Source: a virus. From it: 20,042 nt of DNA. The notes below the pieces were generated by a model that saw nothing but the letters and a program-made list of their open reading frames with translations, made no database searches and was not told where the DNA came from. This document shows positions 18,985-20,042 of this stretch, piece by piece. The stretch lies in IMG/VR virus record IMGVR_UViG_3300042462_000096, positions 1 to 20,042 of that record; one strand, given 5' to 3'. Positions within the stretch are counted from its first letter, which is position 1. The number at the start of each line of letters is the position of its first letter. Made by a program: the position numbers and the translations under genes.

Positions 18985-19136
18985 CGTCTCGACTTCCTTA
19001 ATCCAAATTTAGCAAGGTAAACATAAATGGTCTCTAGACTCACTCCGCACTCCTTTGCAATCTCTTCTGGAGTCTTCTTATCCATAAGATATCTCTTACG
19101 CATAAAAGTCTCGCTTGTATATAGTTTAGCAGCCAT
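18981..19136 (-). CDS. 51-aa helix-turn-helix protein
   Basis: A short DNA-binding protein with a helix-turn-helix: TPEEIAKECGVSLETIYVYL followed by AKFGLRKSRR. The layout resembles homeodomain-like or sigma-region-4-like HTH units. The start at 19136 has no ribosome binding site; an in-frame ATG at residue 12 has GAGAC before it and would give a 40-aa HTH. A TTGACA...TAAACT pair with 17-base spacing overlaps the start and could support the shorter form. It sits two genes before DUF3310 and three before terS, so it could be a regulator or a packaging accessory. Confidence 0.7.
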   Translation of the reverse strand: MAAKLYTSETFMRKRYLMDKKTPEEIAKECGVSLETIYVYLAKFGLRKSRR

Positions 19137-19140
19137 GAGT

Positions 19141-20042
19141 CTATTTGTCAACCCCAGGAACTTTCCAGTCTAAGTCTTCCCTTGTTACGGGGGCAGTATC
19201 TTTAATTGACATCATATGCTGATAACCATCGACCTTGTCATATTCTGGATTATATTCTGTCATTTTTAAATTAATACCACTTCTTCTGCAATACTCTTGA
19301 GTAACCTCTAAAGGTATGTTTCCATGTACCCCAGTTAGCCTTCCAGAAAAAAGCAAGTTAAGTTTTAACATCGCATTCCTTGAGTGTTCCCAATGATCTT
19401 TTTTCTTATCGTCTGCCCATGGTCTTGCAGTACTATATCTGCTTAACTTTTCCCCTGGGTACTGCCTTGAAAGATGGTGGTAAGCAAAAATTTTTGATGT
19501 TGCAAACATTCTCCATCCTCTACCCCAAGACTGTAAAGCAACATATGGCTCTTCTCCATTAAAATTCATTTCTGGATCTAGAGGAACTTCATCAATGTAT
19601 GATTTTTCTGCAAAACACCATGTGAAGTGTACCCAATAATTCTCATGAACATCGTCGTCGTCAGGTGGAACACTTCCAACTGGAAACCAATACCCTGGAA
19701 TAAAGTCTGTTACTTCCTGAATTCTTGGGTCCCAACCAGTTATAGATGGGTGGTATAGGTTTGTCCTTACCTTATCCTTATATCTAATAGACCAATCATC
19801 ATTGTACTCAAAGTCTGGTGGACAAAGAGTTAGAATTGCTTTACCAGTTTCAGACTTTGCTTTTGCTTTTGCATACTCTTCAAGAGATGTAGTGTCCCAG
19901 TCTTGCTCAAACCTTGTATGCCCACAAATAAAAAGAACGTAATCATACTCAAATGGCAACTCTCTTGTTGTTAGATCTCGTGCCCAAAGTATTCCTCTGT
20001 ATTCTGAAAGATCAAACTTTCTGTAAAGCATTTGCTTTTCTG
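19141..20042 (-). CDS. GlcNAc-transferase-like glycosyltransferase (N-terminus outside window)
   Basis: A glycosyltransferase resembling the UDP-GlcNAc transferase family seen with Skp1 (PF11397). The core reads FEYDYVLFICGHTRFEQDWD and AILTLCPP, and LQSWGRGWRMFATSKIFAYHHL follows. Family members usually have about 100 residues before this, with an IPSYRD-type first strand. The frame is open to the window edge (EKQ before the internal ATG at 20031), so the gene likely continues past 20042. In most members the first motif is DSHTRF; here it is CGHTRF, so the expected acidic residue is missing. It could glycosylate virion proteins or host surface glycans. Confidence 0.82.
   Translation of the reverse strand, partial: EKQMLYRKFDLSEYRGILWARDLTTRELPFEYDYVLFICGHTRFEQDWDTTSLEEYAKAKAKSETGKAILTLCPPDFEYNDDWSIRYKDKVRTNLYHPSITGWDPRIQEVTDFIPGYWFPVGSVPPDDDDVHENYWVHFTWCFAEKSYIDEVPLDPEMNFNGEEPYVALQSWGRGWRMFATSKIFAYHHLSRQYPGEKLSRYSTARPWADDKKKDHWEHSRNAMLKLNLLFSGRLTGVHGNIPLEVTQEYCRRSGINLKMTEYNPEYDKVDGYQHMMSIKDTAPVTREDLDWKVPGVDK

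Noticed and set aside
1-20042. CRISPR arrays, insertion sequences, an integrase or attachment site
   Set aside because: No spaced direct repeats, transposase or recombinase motifs, or terminal repeats were seen. The tRNA is complete and has no integrase beside it.

Overview
The window is a piece of a double-stranded DNA bacteriophage genome. Every supported gene lies on the minus strand, so transcription runs from 20042 down to 1. Genes are packed tightly, with many ATGA or TAATG stop/start overlaps. The hallmark genes are the two terminase subunits, holin-like membrane proteins and a CHAP endolysin. A WhiB-type protein (a family confined to Actinobacteria and their phages) and proteasome/HslV-like, DUF7455-like and DUF3310 genes point to an actinobacterial host. 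The low GC content, together with Hsp20, PstS, halogenase and sulfotransferase genes, suggests an aquatic phage of a low-GC actinobacterium. That host assignment is inference.

Layout in transcription order: (1) 20042-16327: a GlcNAc-transferase-like glycosyltransferase cut by the window edge, a small HTH protein, a 44-aa membrane protein, DUF3310, TerS and TerL. (2) 16309-12380: two large exported proteins, an Ig-like/Ala-rich surface protein that ends in a strong terminator and a PA14/coiled-coil/Pro-Glu-Pro protein that appears to start at ATT, followed by two holin-like proteins. (3) 12358-10446: an HslV/proteasome-like Ntn hydrolase behind an unusual promoter/hairpin, a small acidic protein, a secreted subtilisin-like protease, tRNA-Asn and an FkbM-type methyltransferase. 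(4) 9848-7391: endolysin, two DUF2061 proteins, a 35-aa protein, FmdB-like and DUF7455-like zinc proteins, and an APS-kinase/nucleotidyltransferase fusion. (5) 7391-3820: an AT-rich flavin-dependent halogenase, a membrane protein, a sulfotransferase, a staphylococcal-nuclease-like protein and two tandem paralogues. (6) 3798-1192: small and membrane proteins, a SLOG-like protein, WhiB and a holin-like protein. (7) 1177-1: terminator, consensus promoter, Hsp20, a 200-base intergenic region, and the first 153 codons of pstS.

The regulatory signals form a pattern. Four promoters have an extended -10 (TGnTATAAT or TGnTATACT): Hsp20, endolysin, Ntn hydrolase and PA14 gene. Two others place TATACT six bases before the ATG and so look leaderless (pstS and the 72-aa acidic protein). 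Two good intrinsic terminators are present. The Ntn-hydrolase promoter sits inside a 9-bp inverted repeat whose downstream arm overlaps the ribosome binding site, an arrangement like that of T4 late genes carried on early transcripts.

The strongest candidate for an undescribed system is the halogenase / sulfotransferase / APS-kinase-fusion / DUF2061 block at 4766-8398. It has the parts for halogenating and sulfating some molecule during infection. The sequence does not reveal the substrate.
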